Assembly: GCA_028122735.1 (NCBI GenBank)
Contig: JAOHSR010000003.1
Coordinates: 1-64,000 of the forward strand
DNA from: Flavobacteriales bacterium
GTDB taxonomy: Bacteria; Bacteroidota; Bacteroidia; Flavobacteriales; BACL11
Reading direction: 5' to 3'
Length of the DNA: 64,000 bases
In this document: positions 49,063 to 59,729 of the stretch, piece after piece
Numbering within the stretch: position 1 is the first letter of the stretch
Layout: every line of letters starts with the position of its first letter
The notes under the pieces: model-generated
What the model saw: only the letters and a program-made list of their open reading frames with translations
What the model was told of the DNA's origin: nothing
Databases searched by the model: none
Translations under genes and position numbers: made by a program

Positions 49063-50475
49063 TTGAAGCTATTTCGGTCATTTAAAAGCCTGCAAAATGA
49101 GCTGTATAGCTCTAATTTTAGTTGTGAGGAACTGGTTGATTTTTATCTAAAAAAAATTAATCAAAGTAAGAATAATTCTTTTGTTGAAACTTTTAATGAT
49201 TCTGCTTTATCTCAAGCACGAGCAATTGATCAAGAAATTTCTGTTAAAAAGCATAGAAAGCTTTCTGGATTGATTGTTGCAATTAAAGACAATATATGTT
49301 ATGAAGGTCATGGCGTCACTGCATCATCTTCAATATTAAAAGGTTTTAAATCTGTCTATAGTGCTACAGTTGTCAGACGTTTAATAGAGCATGGAGCTAT
49401 AATAATTGGTCGCTTAAATTGTGATGAATTTGCTATGGGAAGCTCTAATGAAAAATCTACTTACGGTCCCGTCAAGAATCCTATTGACCCAAATAAGGTT
49501 CCAGGTGGTTCCTCTGGCGGTTCTGCAGCTGCGGTTTCTGAAGGGCTTTGTTTAGTTTCTTTAGGAAGCGATACTGGCGGCTCTATTAGACAGCCTGCTG
49601 CTTTTTGCGGGGTTATAGGTTTAAAACCTACTTATTCACGTGTTTCTAGGTATGGGTTAATTGCCTATGCATCCTCTTTTGATCAAATCGGACCCATAGC
49701 TAATAATATTGAAGACATTGCATTAGTTTTAGAGGTGATTTCAGGAAAGGATAGAAATGACTCCACATCATCATCTTTAGATGTTCCTAATTACACTAAA
49801 TTAAACCCTAAAAGATCAAATAAAAAAATAGCTTATCTCTCAGAATGTATAAATCACACTGGACTCGACCCTGAGATTAGACAGAATTTTCTTTTGAAAA
49901 TTGATGAATTAAAGCATCAAGGCTTTGTAGTTGAGCCAATTTCGTTTCCACTTCTTGATTATTTAGTCGCTACTTATTATGTTTTATCTACTGCTGAAGC
50001 ATCCTCTAATCTTGCTAGATTTGACGGAATAAATTATGCCAATAGAGTTTCAAATGTTAAAGACTTAAACGAAGCTTACGTGTTTAGTAGAAATGCGGGA
50101 TTTGGCGAAGAAGTTAAGAGAAGAATTATGCTAGGTACATTTGTTTTAAGCTCAGGATATCATGATGCTTATTTTACAAAAGCACAAAAAATTAGAAGAA
50201 AAATACGAAATACGATTGAAGAAGTTTTTAAAACATATGATTACGTTTTAACACCAACAACCCCTCATGTCGCCTTTAATATTGGAGATGTCAATACAGA
50301 TCCAACCCAAATGTATTTAGAAGATATCTTTACTGTTTTGGCTAATCTTTCTGGAAATCCAGCTATTTCTATGCCAATTAATAATCATTCAACAGGATTA
50401 CCATATGGATTTCAAATTATGGGTAGAAATTTTGATGAAGAAGGGATTCTTTCATTTTCAAAGAATTATTTTTAA
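49063..50475 (+). CDS. gatA: Asp-tRNA(Asn)/Glu-tRNA(Gln) amidotransferase subunit A
   Basis: VAIKDNICYEGHGVTASSSILKGF; PGGSSGGSAAAVSEGLCLVSLGSDTGGSIRQPAAFCGVIGLKPTY amidase signature. Confidence 0.96.
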   Translation: MKLFRSFKSLQNELYSSNFSCEELVDFYLKKINQSKNNSFVETFNDSALSQARAIDQEISVKKHRKLSGLIVAIKDNICYEGHGVTASSSILKGFKSVYSATVVRRLIEHGAIIIGRLNCDEFAMGSSNEKSTYGPVKNPIDPNKVPGGSSGGSAAAVSEGLCLVSLGSDTGGSIRQPAAFCGVIGLKPTYSRVSRYGLIAYASSFDQIGPIANNIEDIALVLEVISGKDRNDSTSSSLDVPNYTKLNPKRSNKKIAYLSECINHTGLDPEIRQNFLLKIDELKHQGFVVEPISFPLLDYLVATYYVLSTAEASSNLARFDGINYANRVSNVKDLNEAYVFSRNAGFGEEVKRRIMLGTFVLSSGYHDAYFTKAQKIRRKIRNTIEEVFKTYDYVLTPTTPHVAFNIGDVNTDPTQMYLEDIFTVLANLSGNPAISMPINNHSTGLPYGFQIMGRNFDEEGILSFSKNYF

Positions 50476-50547
50476 CACTTAAAATCTATTGTCAATAAGT
50501 CCTGAAACTGATTTTTATCTCAAAAAATAAAATGATAAATTGCACTA

Positions 50548-51774
50548 ATGAAAAATTATTTTAAAGTATTTATAATCTTATGTGTTTTTGTTTTTGCTAT
50601 TTATAGTCTTCTCAAAAAGAATCATGAAAGTATAGACGCTAACTACGTCGAAGAGACTAACGATCCTATATATAAATATGGGATTTTAGTCGATACATTT
50701 AATATTTCAGAAGAAAGAGTAAATGAAGGTCAAACTTTAGGTGAGATATTATATTTTAACCATATTGATCATCCACAAATTGCTGAAATTGTAAATAAAT
50801 CTAAAGGAATTTTTGATGTTAGAAGGGTTAATTCAGGTCAAAAATATACGCTTATCAACTCAAATGATTCTTTATCTAAATTGTGTTATTTTATTTATGA
50901 AGAAAACGCAACAGACTACATCGTTTTTGATTTTATTGATGGAATTAATATTTTTAAGGGTAAGAAAAAAGTTACAACAAAACTTAAGATTTCACAAGGA
51001 ATAATTAATTCATCACTTTCAGAGACTATTGATAAACTTGGGATTAGTCCAAGAGTGTCTATTAAATTATCAGAAATATATGCATGGACAATTGATTTTT
51101 TTAAGATACAAGAAGGTGATGCATTTAAAGTTTATTATGAAAACAATTATATTGATGGGGAATATATAGGAATTGGTAGAATATTAGCAGCAGAATTTAC
51201 TCATAAGAATCAAAAATTTTACTCTTTTTATTATAAAGAAAACGAAAATTATGGAGAATATTTTGATGAATCAGGACGAACTTTAAGAAAGGCTTTTCTA
51301 AAGGCTCCACTCGATTTTTATCGTATTAGTTCTCGATACAGTCGCAACAGAAAACATCCGGTTACTGGTCAGTGGAAGGGGCATTTTGGAACCGATTATG
51401 CAGCCCCTAAAGGAACTCCTATTATGACAACTGCAAATGGAACTATTGTCACTGCAAGCTTTACACGTAATAATGGAAACTATGTCAAGGTAAGACATAA
51501 TGGTACATATAGCACTCAGTATTTACACATGTCTAAGATAAAAAGGGGAATTAAAAAAGGTGTTTATGTTAAACAAGGAGATATCATAGGATATGTTGGA
51601 AGTACTGGATTAGCTACCGGACCACATGTTTGCTATAGATTCTGGAAGAATGGAAAACAAGTTGATCCATACAAACAAAAACTTCCTCCAGGAGATCCTA
51701 TCAGTAAGGATAATAAAAATGAATACATATTTGTTAAGGATAGCTTAATGAATATTCTTAATAGTAATATATAG
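50548..51774 (+). CDS. M23 family peptidase with LysM/OapA-like N-terminal domain
   Basis: N-terminal TM; GHFGTDYAAPKGTPIMTTANGTIV...GLATGPHVCYRFWKNGKQVDPYKQKLPPGDP. Confidence 0.92.
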   Translation: MKNYFKVFIILCVFVFAIYSLLKKNHESIDANYVEETNDPIYKYGILVDTFNISEERVNEGQTLGEILYFNHIDHPQIAEIVNKSKGIFDVRRVNSGQKYTLINSNDSLSKLCYFIYEENATDYIVFDFIDGINIFKGKKKVTTKLKISQGIINSSLSETIDKLGISPRVSIKLSEIYAWTIDFFKIQEGDAFKVYYENNYIDGEYIGIGRILAAEFTHKNQKFYSFYYKENENYGEYFDESGRTLRKAFLKAPLDFYRISSRYSRNRKHPVTGQWKGHFGTDYAAPKGTPIMTTANGTIVTASFTRNNGNYVKVRHNGTYSTQYLHMSKIKRGIKKGVYVKQGDIIGYVGSTGLATGPHVCYRFWKNGKQVDPYKQKLPPGDPISKDNKNEYIFVKDSLMNILNSNI

Positions 51775-51781
51775 TTGCTAT

Positions 51782-54700
51782 ATGAAAAATATAATTTTTC
51801 ATAAATTATATTTAACATTAGGTTTTTTTTTAATTATAAATAACGCATTTGCTTTTGATGGGTTTATAAAAAACAAAGGCCAGTTTCCAAATCAAGTCCT
51901 CGCAAAAAAGAAAATAAATGGTGGCGCACTTTTTGTTGAGCAAGGGAAGATGGTTTTTTCATTTTACAATCAAAAACAACTTAAAAAATTTCACGATAAT
52001 AAAAATAGAGATAGTAAAATAAACTTTCATTCATATAGTATGACATTTAGAAATATTTCTAAGAATATTTCTATAAGTTATAATAATAAATATGATTATG
52101 TAGAAAATTATTATTTAGGAGAAAAACAAAACTGGGCTAGTAACGTACCAATATTTAATGAACTTTTACAAGAAAACATTTATAAAGGAATAGACTTAAG
52201 AATATATAATCAACATGAAAATTTAAAATATGATTTGATTCTTAGTAAGAGCGCTGATGTTAATGAAGTTATAATGAAATATCAGCAAGTCGAGTCACTA
52301 ACTTTAGTAAATGGTAGCCTGCTAATTCAAACTTCGGTTAATACTATAAATGAAATGCGCCCCTATGCTTATCAAATTATAAACAACGATACAGTTGAAG
52401 TAAAATGTGATTATGTTGTAAAAAAGCATACTGTAGGTTTTAAGTTTCCAAAGGGATTTAATCCAAATTATTCGGTTGTAATTGATCCAACTTTAATTTT
52501 TTCAACATACTCGGGATCTATTTCTGATAATTTTGGATACACTGCAACTTATGATAACAAAGGTTACTTGTATTCTGGAAGCACAGCCTTTGGAGTTGAT
52601 TACCCTGTTACTTTTGGCGCATATCAACAATCTTTTAAAGGGGGTATTACTGATGTTGCAATTACAAAATATGATACCTTAGGAACCTCAAGAATATACT
52701 CTACTTATTTAGGTGGTTCTTTAGACGAATTACCTCATAGTTTAGTTGTGAACTCCAATGACGAACTTTTTATACTTGGAACAACAGGTTCCTCTGACTT
52801 TCCTGTTACTCAATTTGCATTTAATAGTGTTTTTTTAGGTGGAAACAGTTTTTTCCCAACAGGATTAGGCGTAAGTTTTGCTAATGGATCTGATATTTTT
52901 ATTTCAAGATTAAGTTCTAATGGTGGCTCACTATTATCCTCTACATTTTTAGGTGGAAGTGATAATGATGGCCTTAATACTTCTTCTAAATTAAGCTTTA
53001 ATTATGCTGATGAAATTCGTGGTGAAATAGATGTTGATAATGACAACAACGTTTATATTGCTAGCTCAACTCTATCCCCTGATTTCCCTACATCATCAAA
53101 TTCATTTCAATCTTCATTGCAAGGCTCGCAAGACGGCTGTATTGTTAAGATGGATAATCAACTATCTACTATTATTTGGTCTTCTTTTATTGGAGGTGAT
53201 AATGATGATGCCCTTTATTCTTTAGCAATTGATAATTCTAATAATATTTACCTTACAGGGGGAACTGTATCTATAAACTTTCCCACCACATCCTTATCAT
53301 ACAATCCTACATATAATGATTCTATTGATCCAGATGCATTTATATCAAAAATTAATCCCTCTGGCTCGCAAATCTTGAGCTCATCATATTTTGGTTCGGA
53401 AAACTACGATCAATCTTATTTTATTGAGCTTAATAATGATAATATGGTTTATATTTTTGGACAAACTCAAGCAGATTCTTTATCTCTTGTCAAAAACTCT
53501 AATTATTATACTATAGGTGGGGGACAATTTATATCAATCTTTAATAACGATATAAGTCAGCTCATACAATCTACTATGATTGGAACAGGTAATGGAAGTC
53601 CTGATATTTCTCCTACTGCATTTTTAGTTGATAAATGTAATAATATTTATATTTCAGGATGGGGCTCAAACTTAGGGGGTTCCTTATCCACTCTTAATCT
53701 TCCAATTACATTTGACGCACATCAAAACACTACAGATGGAAATGATTTTTATTTAGCCGTAATAAATGAAAATTTAGACAGTCTTGAGTATGCTACATAT
53801 TTTGGAGGAAGCCTAAGCACAGAGCATGTTGATGGAGGAACAAGTAGATTTGATAAGAATGGAGTTGTTTATCAGTCTGTATGTGCTGGTTGTGGAAATA
53901 ATAATGACTTTCCAATTTATCCTAATCCTGGAGCTGTTTCTGCAACCAATAACAGTACTAATTGCAATAATGCTGTTTTCAAATTTGACTTTAAAAGACC
54001 TATTGTTGTTGCAAATTTTTCATCTCCCATATTAAACTGTACATCATATGTAGATTTTGTAAATACTTCATCAACAAATCAACTAAATAATGTTGTATAT
54101 TATTGGGACTTTGGGGATGGGAATTTTTCAAATTCCATTAATCCAATTCATCAGTACCAAAGCACAGGTGTTTATGATGTCAAGTTAATTGTCGCTTCAC
54201 CACAAGCTTGTAATATTTCTGATACTATATCTAAATCTATATATGTCTTATCAGGAACCAATGATTCATTGCCAACTATAACTAAATGCCCATATTCGTT
54301 GACTCAAATTGGCTTACCATCTATTAATGATTCAAATCTTATATTTAGTTGGACACCTTTAGTTGGTTTAAATAATAGTAATACTTCAAATCCATTTTCA
54401 TCATCAGACACAAATATTATTTATCAATTAATTATTTCAGGAAATCAATGCAATGATACTTTGACTCAGCAAATTATTGTTAACAATATTATTACAGACT
54501 TTCCAGAAGATACTTCATATTGTAATACACCAATACTTTTAAATATTAATCCTATAGATAATCTCACCAGTATATTATGGTCATCAGATAATTTGTTTTC
54601 TGATACTCTTTCTGATCAATTAAGTTTTACCGCATCATACCCCCAAAAAGTTTATATAAAAGCAAATGATAGCCTTTGTTCAGTAATTGACAGTGTTTCG

Positions 54701-55471
54701 GTACTTGCCGATCTGATTGATGTTGAAATTGATTCAGACTCACTTGTTTGTTTTGCTGATACTGCAATTCTTTCTGTAATCAATAACACACCAATTAATC
54801 CAATTATTTCATATAATTGGCAACCATCTGATTTTGATGTTTATAATTTAGACTCATCTGTTGTTAAAAAAAAGCTCTTATCATCTATATGGTATTCTTT
54901 GGAAGTAGTTAATAGCGCAGGTTGTAGTATAAAAGATTCTGTTTTTATTACATCATTTCCACTACCTATTTTAGATTCTTTATGGGCAAATCAAGATAGC
55001 CTCATTGTCGGCTCAACAGCTATAGTAAATGCTATCTCAAGTGATTCTTTAATTTGGTTTGATAATAGCTCTTTGTCACAAATCTCATTCCAAGCTAATT
55101 TTTCAAATTGGCACGATATTTCTATTTTTAATTCTTATTGTCTTATTAAAGATTCCATTTATATTTATGTAAGGGATTTGTTCTGTAATGAAGATAGTAT
55201 AATTATTCCAACTGGTTTCACACCAAATGATGATGACATAAATGATGTTTATAAAATACAGAATAATGGAGTGGATATCATCAATTTTGAACTAATGATA
55301 TTCAATAGACTTGGTCAGCTTGTTTACAGTTCGAACAATATAAATAATTCATGGGACGGAATGTTTAAGGGAAATAAACTGTTACCCCAAGTACTTGATT
55401 TTTATTTAGAGATGACTTGTTATGGAGGAAAAGTTTTTTTTAGAAAGGGAAATATAACACTAATAAAATGA
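51782..55471 (+). CDS. T9SS type B CTD protein (gliding-motility-associated C-terminal domain) with SBBP-type propeller repeats and PKD domain
   Basis: DGFIKNKGQFPNQV start; repeated STYLGGS/FLGGS motifs; YWDFGDGNFSNSINPIHQY PKD; C-terminal IIIPTGFTPNDDDINDVYKI...FNRLGQLVYSSNNINNSWDGMFKGN. Confidence 0.9.
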   Translation: MKNIIFHKLYLTLGFFLIINNAFAFDGFIKNKGQFPNQVLAKKKINGGALFVEQGKMVFSFYNQKQLKKFHDNKNRDSKINFHSYSMTFRNISKNISISYNNKYDYVENYYLGEKQNWASNVPIFNELLQENIYKGIDLRIYNQHENLKYDLILSKSADVNEVIMKYQQVESLTLVNGSLLIQTSVNTINEMRPYAYQIINNDTVEVKCDYVVKKHTVGFKFPKGFNPNYSVVIDPTLIFSTYSGSISDNFGYTATYDNKGYLYSGSTAFGVDYPVTFGAYQQSFKGGITDVAITKYDTLGTSRIYSTYLGGSLDELPHSLVVNSNDELFILGTTGSSDFPVTQFAFNSVFLGGNSFFPTGLGVSFANGSDIFISRLSSNGGSLLSSTFLGGSDNDGLNTSSKLSFNYADEIRGEIDVDNDNNVYIASSTLSPDFPTSSNSFQSSLQGSQDGCIVKMDNQLSTIIWSSFIGGDNDDALYSLAIDNSNNIYLTGGTVSINFPTTSLSYNPTYNDSIDPDAFISKINPSGSQILSSSYFGSENYDQSYFIELNNDNMVYIFGQTQADSLSLVKNSNYYTIGGGQFISIFNNDISQLIQSTMIGTGNGSPDISPTAFLVDKCNNIYISGWGSNLGGSLSTLNLPITFDAHQNTTDGNDFYLAVINENLDSLEYATYFGGSLSTEHVDGGTSRFDKNGVVYQSVCAGCGNNNDFPIYPNPGAVSATNNSTNCNNAVFKFDFKRPIVVANFSSPILNCTSYVDFVNTSSTNQLNNVVYYWDFGDGNFSNSINPIHQYQSTGVYDVKLIVASPQACNISDTISKSIYVLSGTNDSLPTITKCPYSLTQIGLPSINDSNLIFSWTPLVGLNNSNTSNPFSSSDTNIIYQLIISGNQCNDTLTQQIIVNNIITDFPEDTSYCNTPILLNINPIDNLTSILWSSDNLFSDTLSDQLSFTASYPQKVYIKANDSLCSVIDSVSVLADLIDVEIDSDSLVCFADTAILSVINNTPINPIISYNWQPSDFDVYNLDSSVVKKKLLSSIWYSLEVVNSAGCSIKDSVFITSFPLPILDSLWANQDSLIVGSTAIVNAISSDSLIWFDNSSLSQISFQANFSNWHDISIFNSYCLIKDSIYIYVRDLFCNEDSIIIPTGFTPNDDDINDVYKIQNNGVDIINFELMIFNRLGQLVYSSNNINNSWDGMFKGNKLLPQVLDFYLEMTCYGGKVFFRKGNITLIK

Positions 55472-56412
55472 GACGAATAATTATAATATTTGTTGTGTGT
55501 CTCTCTCAATTACATGCACAAGATCCCCATTTCTCTCAATTTAATACGGCTAAGCTGAATCTTAATCCCGCATTATTTTCATTTATATCTAGTGATTATC
55601 AAACTCTTTTACATAGAAAATCTCAATGGAGTTCGGTTGCTGATCCATTTAAAACATTAGCAATTTCTTTTTATGCAAAAGAGTATTATAAGCAGCTATC
55701 GTTTGGTTTTAATTTTATTCATGATGAATCTGGACCTTCAAGTTTTAATACTACGGGAATAAATACATCTATTTCAAAAATTATTATTAATAAATCTAAT
55801 TCACTTATATCGGTTGGCACATTAATTGGAGCCTATCAAAGATCTATTGATTACTCCTCAATTATTTTTTTAGAGGAAGAGCAATTATTTAATGATAATT
55901 TGTTTTTTTTAGATTTTGCCGTAGGAAGTGTTCTTTCACAAAAAATTAATAATAAAACTATGCTTGAATGTGGACTCTCATCCTATCACTTAAATCAATC
56001 ACAACAGTCTTTCAACAGTAATGTAGAATCTAAGATGCCAGTTAAGTTTAATACATATTTAATAAGTTCACATAAACTAAGCTCGGATTTTTTATTAAAT
56101 ACTCTTATTTTTTATTCTGTTCAGCAAAATATAAGCGAGTTACTATATGGAATAGATTTATTGTCACCAATTGACAATAAGTTTTTAGACGAAATTTTGG
56201 TTGGGCTTGTAATTAGAGATAATGATGCTGTTATACCAAAAATTGGATTTGTTTTTGAAAAATTTAATATGCTTTTAAGTTATGATATTAATATTTCAAA
56301 ATTATCTAAAGCATCAAATAACTTTGGTGGTTTAGAATTTTCATTAATATATTCTTGGAATAAGAATAAATCTGTTTTAGAAAAAAAATATTTATGTCCA
56401 AAATACTTATAG
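55468..56412 (+). CDS. PorP/SprF family outer-membrane protein
   Basis: AQDPHFSQFNTAKLNLNPALFSF signature followed by beta-barrel strands. Confidence 0.88.
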   Translation: MRRIIIIFVVCLSQLHAQDPHFSQFNTAKLNLNPALFSFISSDYQTLLHRKSQWSSVADPFKTLAISFYAKEYYKQLSFGFNFIHDESGPSSFNTTGINTSISKIIINKSNSLISVGTLIGAYQRSIDYSSIIFLEEEQLFNDNLFFLDFAVGSVLSQKINNKTMLECGLSSYHLNQSQQSFNSNVESKMPVKFNTYLISSHKLSSDFLLNTLIFYSVQQNISELLYGIDLLSPIDNKFLDEILVGLVIRDNDAVIPKIGFVFEKFNMLLSYDINISKLSKASNNFGGLEFSLIYSWNKNKSVLEKKYLCPKYL

Positions 56413-57800
56413 CACTTTTTCTTTTTGTTACATTTTCTTTAAAATCCCAAATAGACATATCTATTCTTAAAGGATCAGTTAATTCTATAAATTCAGAATT
56501 AGATTTTTATCAAATTGATGATACTACAGCTTTTTTTACATCGTCATTCTTTAACGGAAATAAGCAGGTGTCAGAGATTTTTGTCTCAAAAAAGAATGGT
56601 GAAAACTGGGATAGAGAGATATTCAAAAGCTTAAATTTTGAAAACTATGCCTCTGGAAATATAACTTATAATAAAAGAAAAAACCATATTTATTTTACTT
56701 TATGTGATGACTTTAATAGTTGTGATATTTATTTATATAAAGACGGTAGAGCCGAAAATTTATCTAAAAAATATCCAGATGTTTTTATTTCTAATTATAA
56801 CTCTCAACCTAATTTTTTTTCAATAAATCAGCAAGATTATCTGTCTTTTACATCTAACAGAAACGATGGATTTGGCGGTTTAGATATCTGGTTTTTATTA
56901 ATTAATAAAGATGATGGCTTAGGGATGCCTTTAAATGCTGGGAAAAATATAAACTCCTCTGCTGATGAAATTACACCATTCTTTGATGTAGAAAAAAACA
57001 CACTATTCTTCAGCTCTAATGATAGCAATTTTTCAATCGGTGGATTTGATATTTTTCACTCTAAAGGCATTCCAAATAACTGGTCGCTTAAAAAATCTTT
57101 GTCTGATTTTAATTCTAAAAACGATGAGATTTATTTTGAGTATTATGATAATTATTCAGGTTATTTTTCCTCTAATCGACCAAATGAAACTAATAATTAT
57201 TGTGATAGCTGCTGTACTAATATTTTTACCTTTAAGATTCCCAAAATTATACAGCCAATTGATTCACCCTCATTATATTCAGAATTCCTTCCTTTAAATT
57301 TATATTTTGATAATGATTCTCCTGATATTGATAGTTTCAATTTTTCACCTGTAAACTATAAAGAATCTTATATTAATTATTTTAAGAAGGCAGATGAATA
57401 CTCTAATTATAGTTCTAAAAACAGTTTGTTTTTCGAGGACTCATTAAAAGGAAATTTTAATCAGCTAAATAAGCTACTTCACCAATTACATCATGATCTT
57501 GAGAGTGGTTATTTTATCGATATAAAAATAAAAGGGTATTCCAGTCAGCTTGCAGACAGCACTTACAATATCGAACTTTCATCTGTAAGAATAAAATCAT
57601 TAATATCTTATTTTTTGTTATTTCAAAATGGATTTTTAGCTCAATTTTATTACGACAATCAGCTTAAAATTAACGAGGTTCCTCTTGGTGAGTCGCAAAT
57701 AAAATCACAGCCTACCCAGAACATTAAAAAAAGTATTTATGGTATTGATGCGATTCTTAATAGAAAAGTTTCTGTTTTAAAGATCGATCGTTATAAATAA
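56394..57800 (+). CDS. PD40-repeat/OmpA-like protein (PorE-like), adjacent to PorP/SprF
   Basis: YLSFTSNRNDGFGGLDIWFLLIN and FFSSNDSNFSIGGFDIFHS PD40-like motifs; degenerate OmpA C-terminus IKIKGYSSQLADSTYNIELSSVRIKSLISYF. Confidence 0.7.
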   Translation: MSKILIALFLFVTFSLKSQIDISILKGSVNSINSELDFYQIDDTTAFFTSSFFNGNKQVSEIFVSKKNGENWDREIFKSLNFENYASGNITYNKRKNHIYFTLCDDFNSCDIYLYKDGRAENLSKKYPDVFISNYNSQPNFFSINQQDYLSFTSNRNDGFGGLDIWFLLINKDDGLGMPLNAGKNINSSADEITPFFDVEKNTLFFSSNDSNFSIGGFDIFHSKGIPNNWSLKKSLSDFNSKNDEIYFEYYDNYSGYFSSNRPNETNNYCDSCCTNIFTFKIPKIIQPIDSPSLYSEFLPLNLYFDNDSPDIDSFNFSPVNYKESYINYFKKADEYSNYSSKNSLFFEDSLKGNFNQLNKLLHQLHHDLESGYFIDIKIKGYSSQLADSTYNIELSSVRIKSLISYFLLFQNGFLAQFYYDNQLKINEVPLGESQIKSQPTQNIKKSIYGIDAILNRKVSVLKIDRYK

Positions 57801-58390
57801 GAGATAAAACTCACTAACATAAATACCCCTAGCAAAAATCCAGAATAGATTTGTCGCATATTGTGTGCTTTTAAAATAGCTCTTGAGTATCCTAAGAAAC
57901 CAGAAAGTATTAGTATTAGAATTACATAATTTATCAACCCACCGTATATATATTGTAAGTTAAGAAAAACACCCCAACACCCTCCTATTGCCGCCATGTG
58001 TAAACTAATTTTCCAATATTTTGTTATAAATAGTGTTATAACAAGCGTAGTAATCATACCCAAATAAATAGACTTTACAATAGGAGCATACTCAAGTATG
58101 CTATTAAGAAAATAATATCCAATAAGCATCCATATTATTGTAATTAGAATTGGTAGAATTCTTTCTTCTTTTTCTTCTATTTGTAAGCTTTTAATTCTTT
58201 TAGTAAACAACAAATAAAGGATGCTTAATAGTGGAAACAAGAGTGTAAAAATCACAGTGCCTATTATTATAATGTTTAATTGATTTGACAGAATAATAAC
58301 ATTCAGAAACTTTGTAGATATTATTGCAAGTGTAAGTGTAGGTATAAAAACAGGGTGTAGTAGTCTTGAAAGTAATTTCGCTAGAAGCAT
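57791..58390 (-). CDS. PAP2-like integral membrane protein
   Basis: Multiple TM helices; KISLHMAAIGG and GYSRAILKAHNMRQIYSGFLLG resemble PAP2 H-containing motifs. Confidence 0.6.
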   Translation of the reverse strand: MLLAKLLSRLLHPVFIPTLTLAIISTKFLNVIILSNQLNIIIIGTVIFTLLFPLLSILYLLFTKRIKSLQIEEKEERILPILITIIWMLIGYYFLNSILEYAPIVKSIYLGMITTLVITLFITKYWKISLHMAAIGGCWGVFLNLQYIYGGLINYVILILILSGFLGYSRAILKAHNMRQIYSGFLLGVFMLVSFISYL

Positions 58391-59727
58391 TACAGTTTTC
58401 TTCTAAATTTAGAAATTGGAATTTTAAGTTCTTCTCTATATTTTGCAACTGTTCTTCTAGCAATATGATAATCTTCTTTTCCTAGTAGCTCACAAATAAC
58501 TTCATCTGTGTACGGTTTTGTTTTATCCTCACCTTCAATAATATCTATTAATTTCTTTTTAATTTCTTTTGTTGATATTATATCACCATTATCCTTTTTA
58601 TACGCCTCAGAAAAAAAATCTTTTAGCAAGAATGAACCAAAATTTGTCTCTACATATTTACTGTTTGTGACTCGCGATATGGTTGATATATCCATCTTTA
58701 TAATTTCGGCTATATCTGCTAGTTTCATAGGCTTTATATCATTCTCCTTTCCACTTGTAAAATAATTTTTTTGAATTTTAACGATAGTCTCCATAACATC
58801 TTTTAGAGTTTTATTTCTCTTTTTCAATGCATCTACAAACCATTTTGCCTTTTCTATTTTCGTTTGTAAAAAATCTTTAGTTTCTGCATCTGAGGTTTCT
58901 TTTAAAAGTTTTTCATAATATTTATTAACAGCAATATTTCTTTTGTTTGGATTATTTAGATTAACGCTAATACCATCTTCACTATTTTTTAAAGAAAAAT
59001 CAGGAACTACATACTCTGTATTTTCCTTATTTATAGAAAAGCTACCTCCTGGAATAGGATTTAGAGTTTCAATTTCTTTATATACACCTGCTAATTCTTT
59101 TTCTGAAATTTTTAATTCTTTAATAATTTTTTCAAAATTTTTATTTGAAAATTCATGATAGTAATTTCTAAGGATTTCTATACTAATAGATTTATAGACA
59201 TTATCTTTTCTTTCTAGCTGAATAATTAAACACTCTTGCAAATCTTTCGCACCAACGCCTGCTGGGTCAAAGGATTTTAAAATATTTAATGTGTCATTTA
59301 GTTCTTGCTCTGAAATTAATATGTCATTTGCAATAAAGTAGTCATCAATAATAGCATTATGTCTTTGCATTAGAAATCCATTATTATCTAGGCTATCAAT
59401 TAGATACTCTAACAGTTCAACCTCTTTATCACTATTGTTAATTCCAACAACTTGTTTATGAAGAAAGTTAGATAGTGAGTCAACATTACCTGTTATATTA
59501 TCTACTACAAAATCAAGTTTACTGTTTTTGCTTTTGTAATGAAAATTTTCTTCTTTATTATCTATGCTTTCTGTATCATCAGACTCTTCTAGCGTTGGGT
59601 TTTCTTCTAGCTCCTCCTCAATTCTTTTTTCTAAATCTACCACAGGAATTGCTAGCAAGCCTAAAAATTGTATTTGTTGAGGGCTTAGCTTAAATTTTTG
59701 CCTTAATATTTGATGTTGTCTTTGCAT
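58390..59727 (-). CDS. rpoN: RNA polymerase sigma-54 factor
   Basis: RQKFKLSPQQIQFLGLLAIPVVDLEKRIEEELEENPTLEE; FDPAGVGAKDLQECLIIQL; RpoN box region HIARRTVAKYREELKIP. Confidence 0.97.
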   Translation of the reverse strand: MQRQHQILRQKFKLSPQQIQFLGLLAIPVVDLEKRIEEELEENPTLEESDDTESIDNKEENFHYKSKNSKLDFVVDNITGNVDSLSNFLHKQVVGINNSDKEVELLEYLIDSLDNNGFLMQRHNAIIDDYFIANDILISEQELNDTLNILKSFDPAGVGAKDLQECLIIQLERKDNVYKSISIEILRNYYHEFSNKNFEKIIKELKISEKELAGVYKEIETLNPIPGGSFSINKENTEYVVPDFSLKNSEDGISVNLNNPNKRNIAVNKYYEKLLKETSDAETKDFLQTKIEKAKWFVDALKKRNKTLKDVMETIVKIQKNYFTSGKENDIKPMKLADIAEIIKMDISTISRVTNSKYVETNFGSFLLKDFFSEAYKKDNGDIISTKEIKKKLIDIIEGEDKTKPYTDEVICELLGKEDYHIARRTVAKYREELKIPISKFRRKL

Positions 59728-59729
59728 TT

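Noticed and set aside
57791-57800. Overlapping convergent 3' ends (PD40/OmpA-like protein and PAP2-like protein)
   Set aside because: Short tail-to-tail overlaps are common in compact genomes; the same occurs at 1426..1431.
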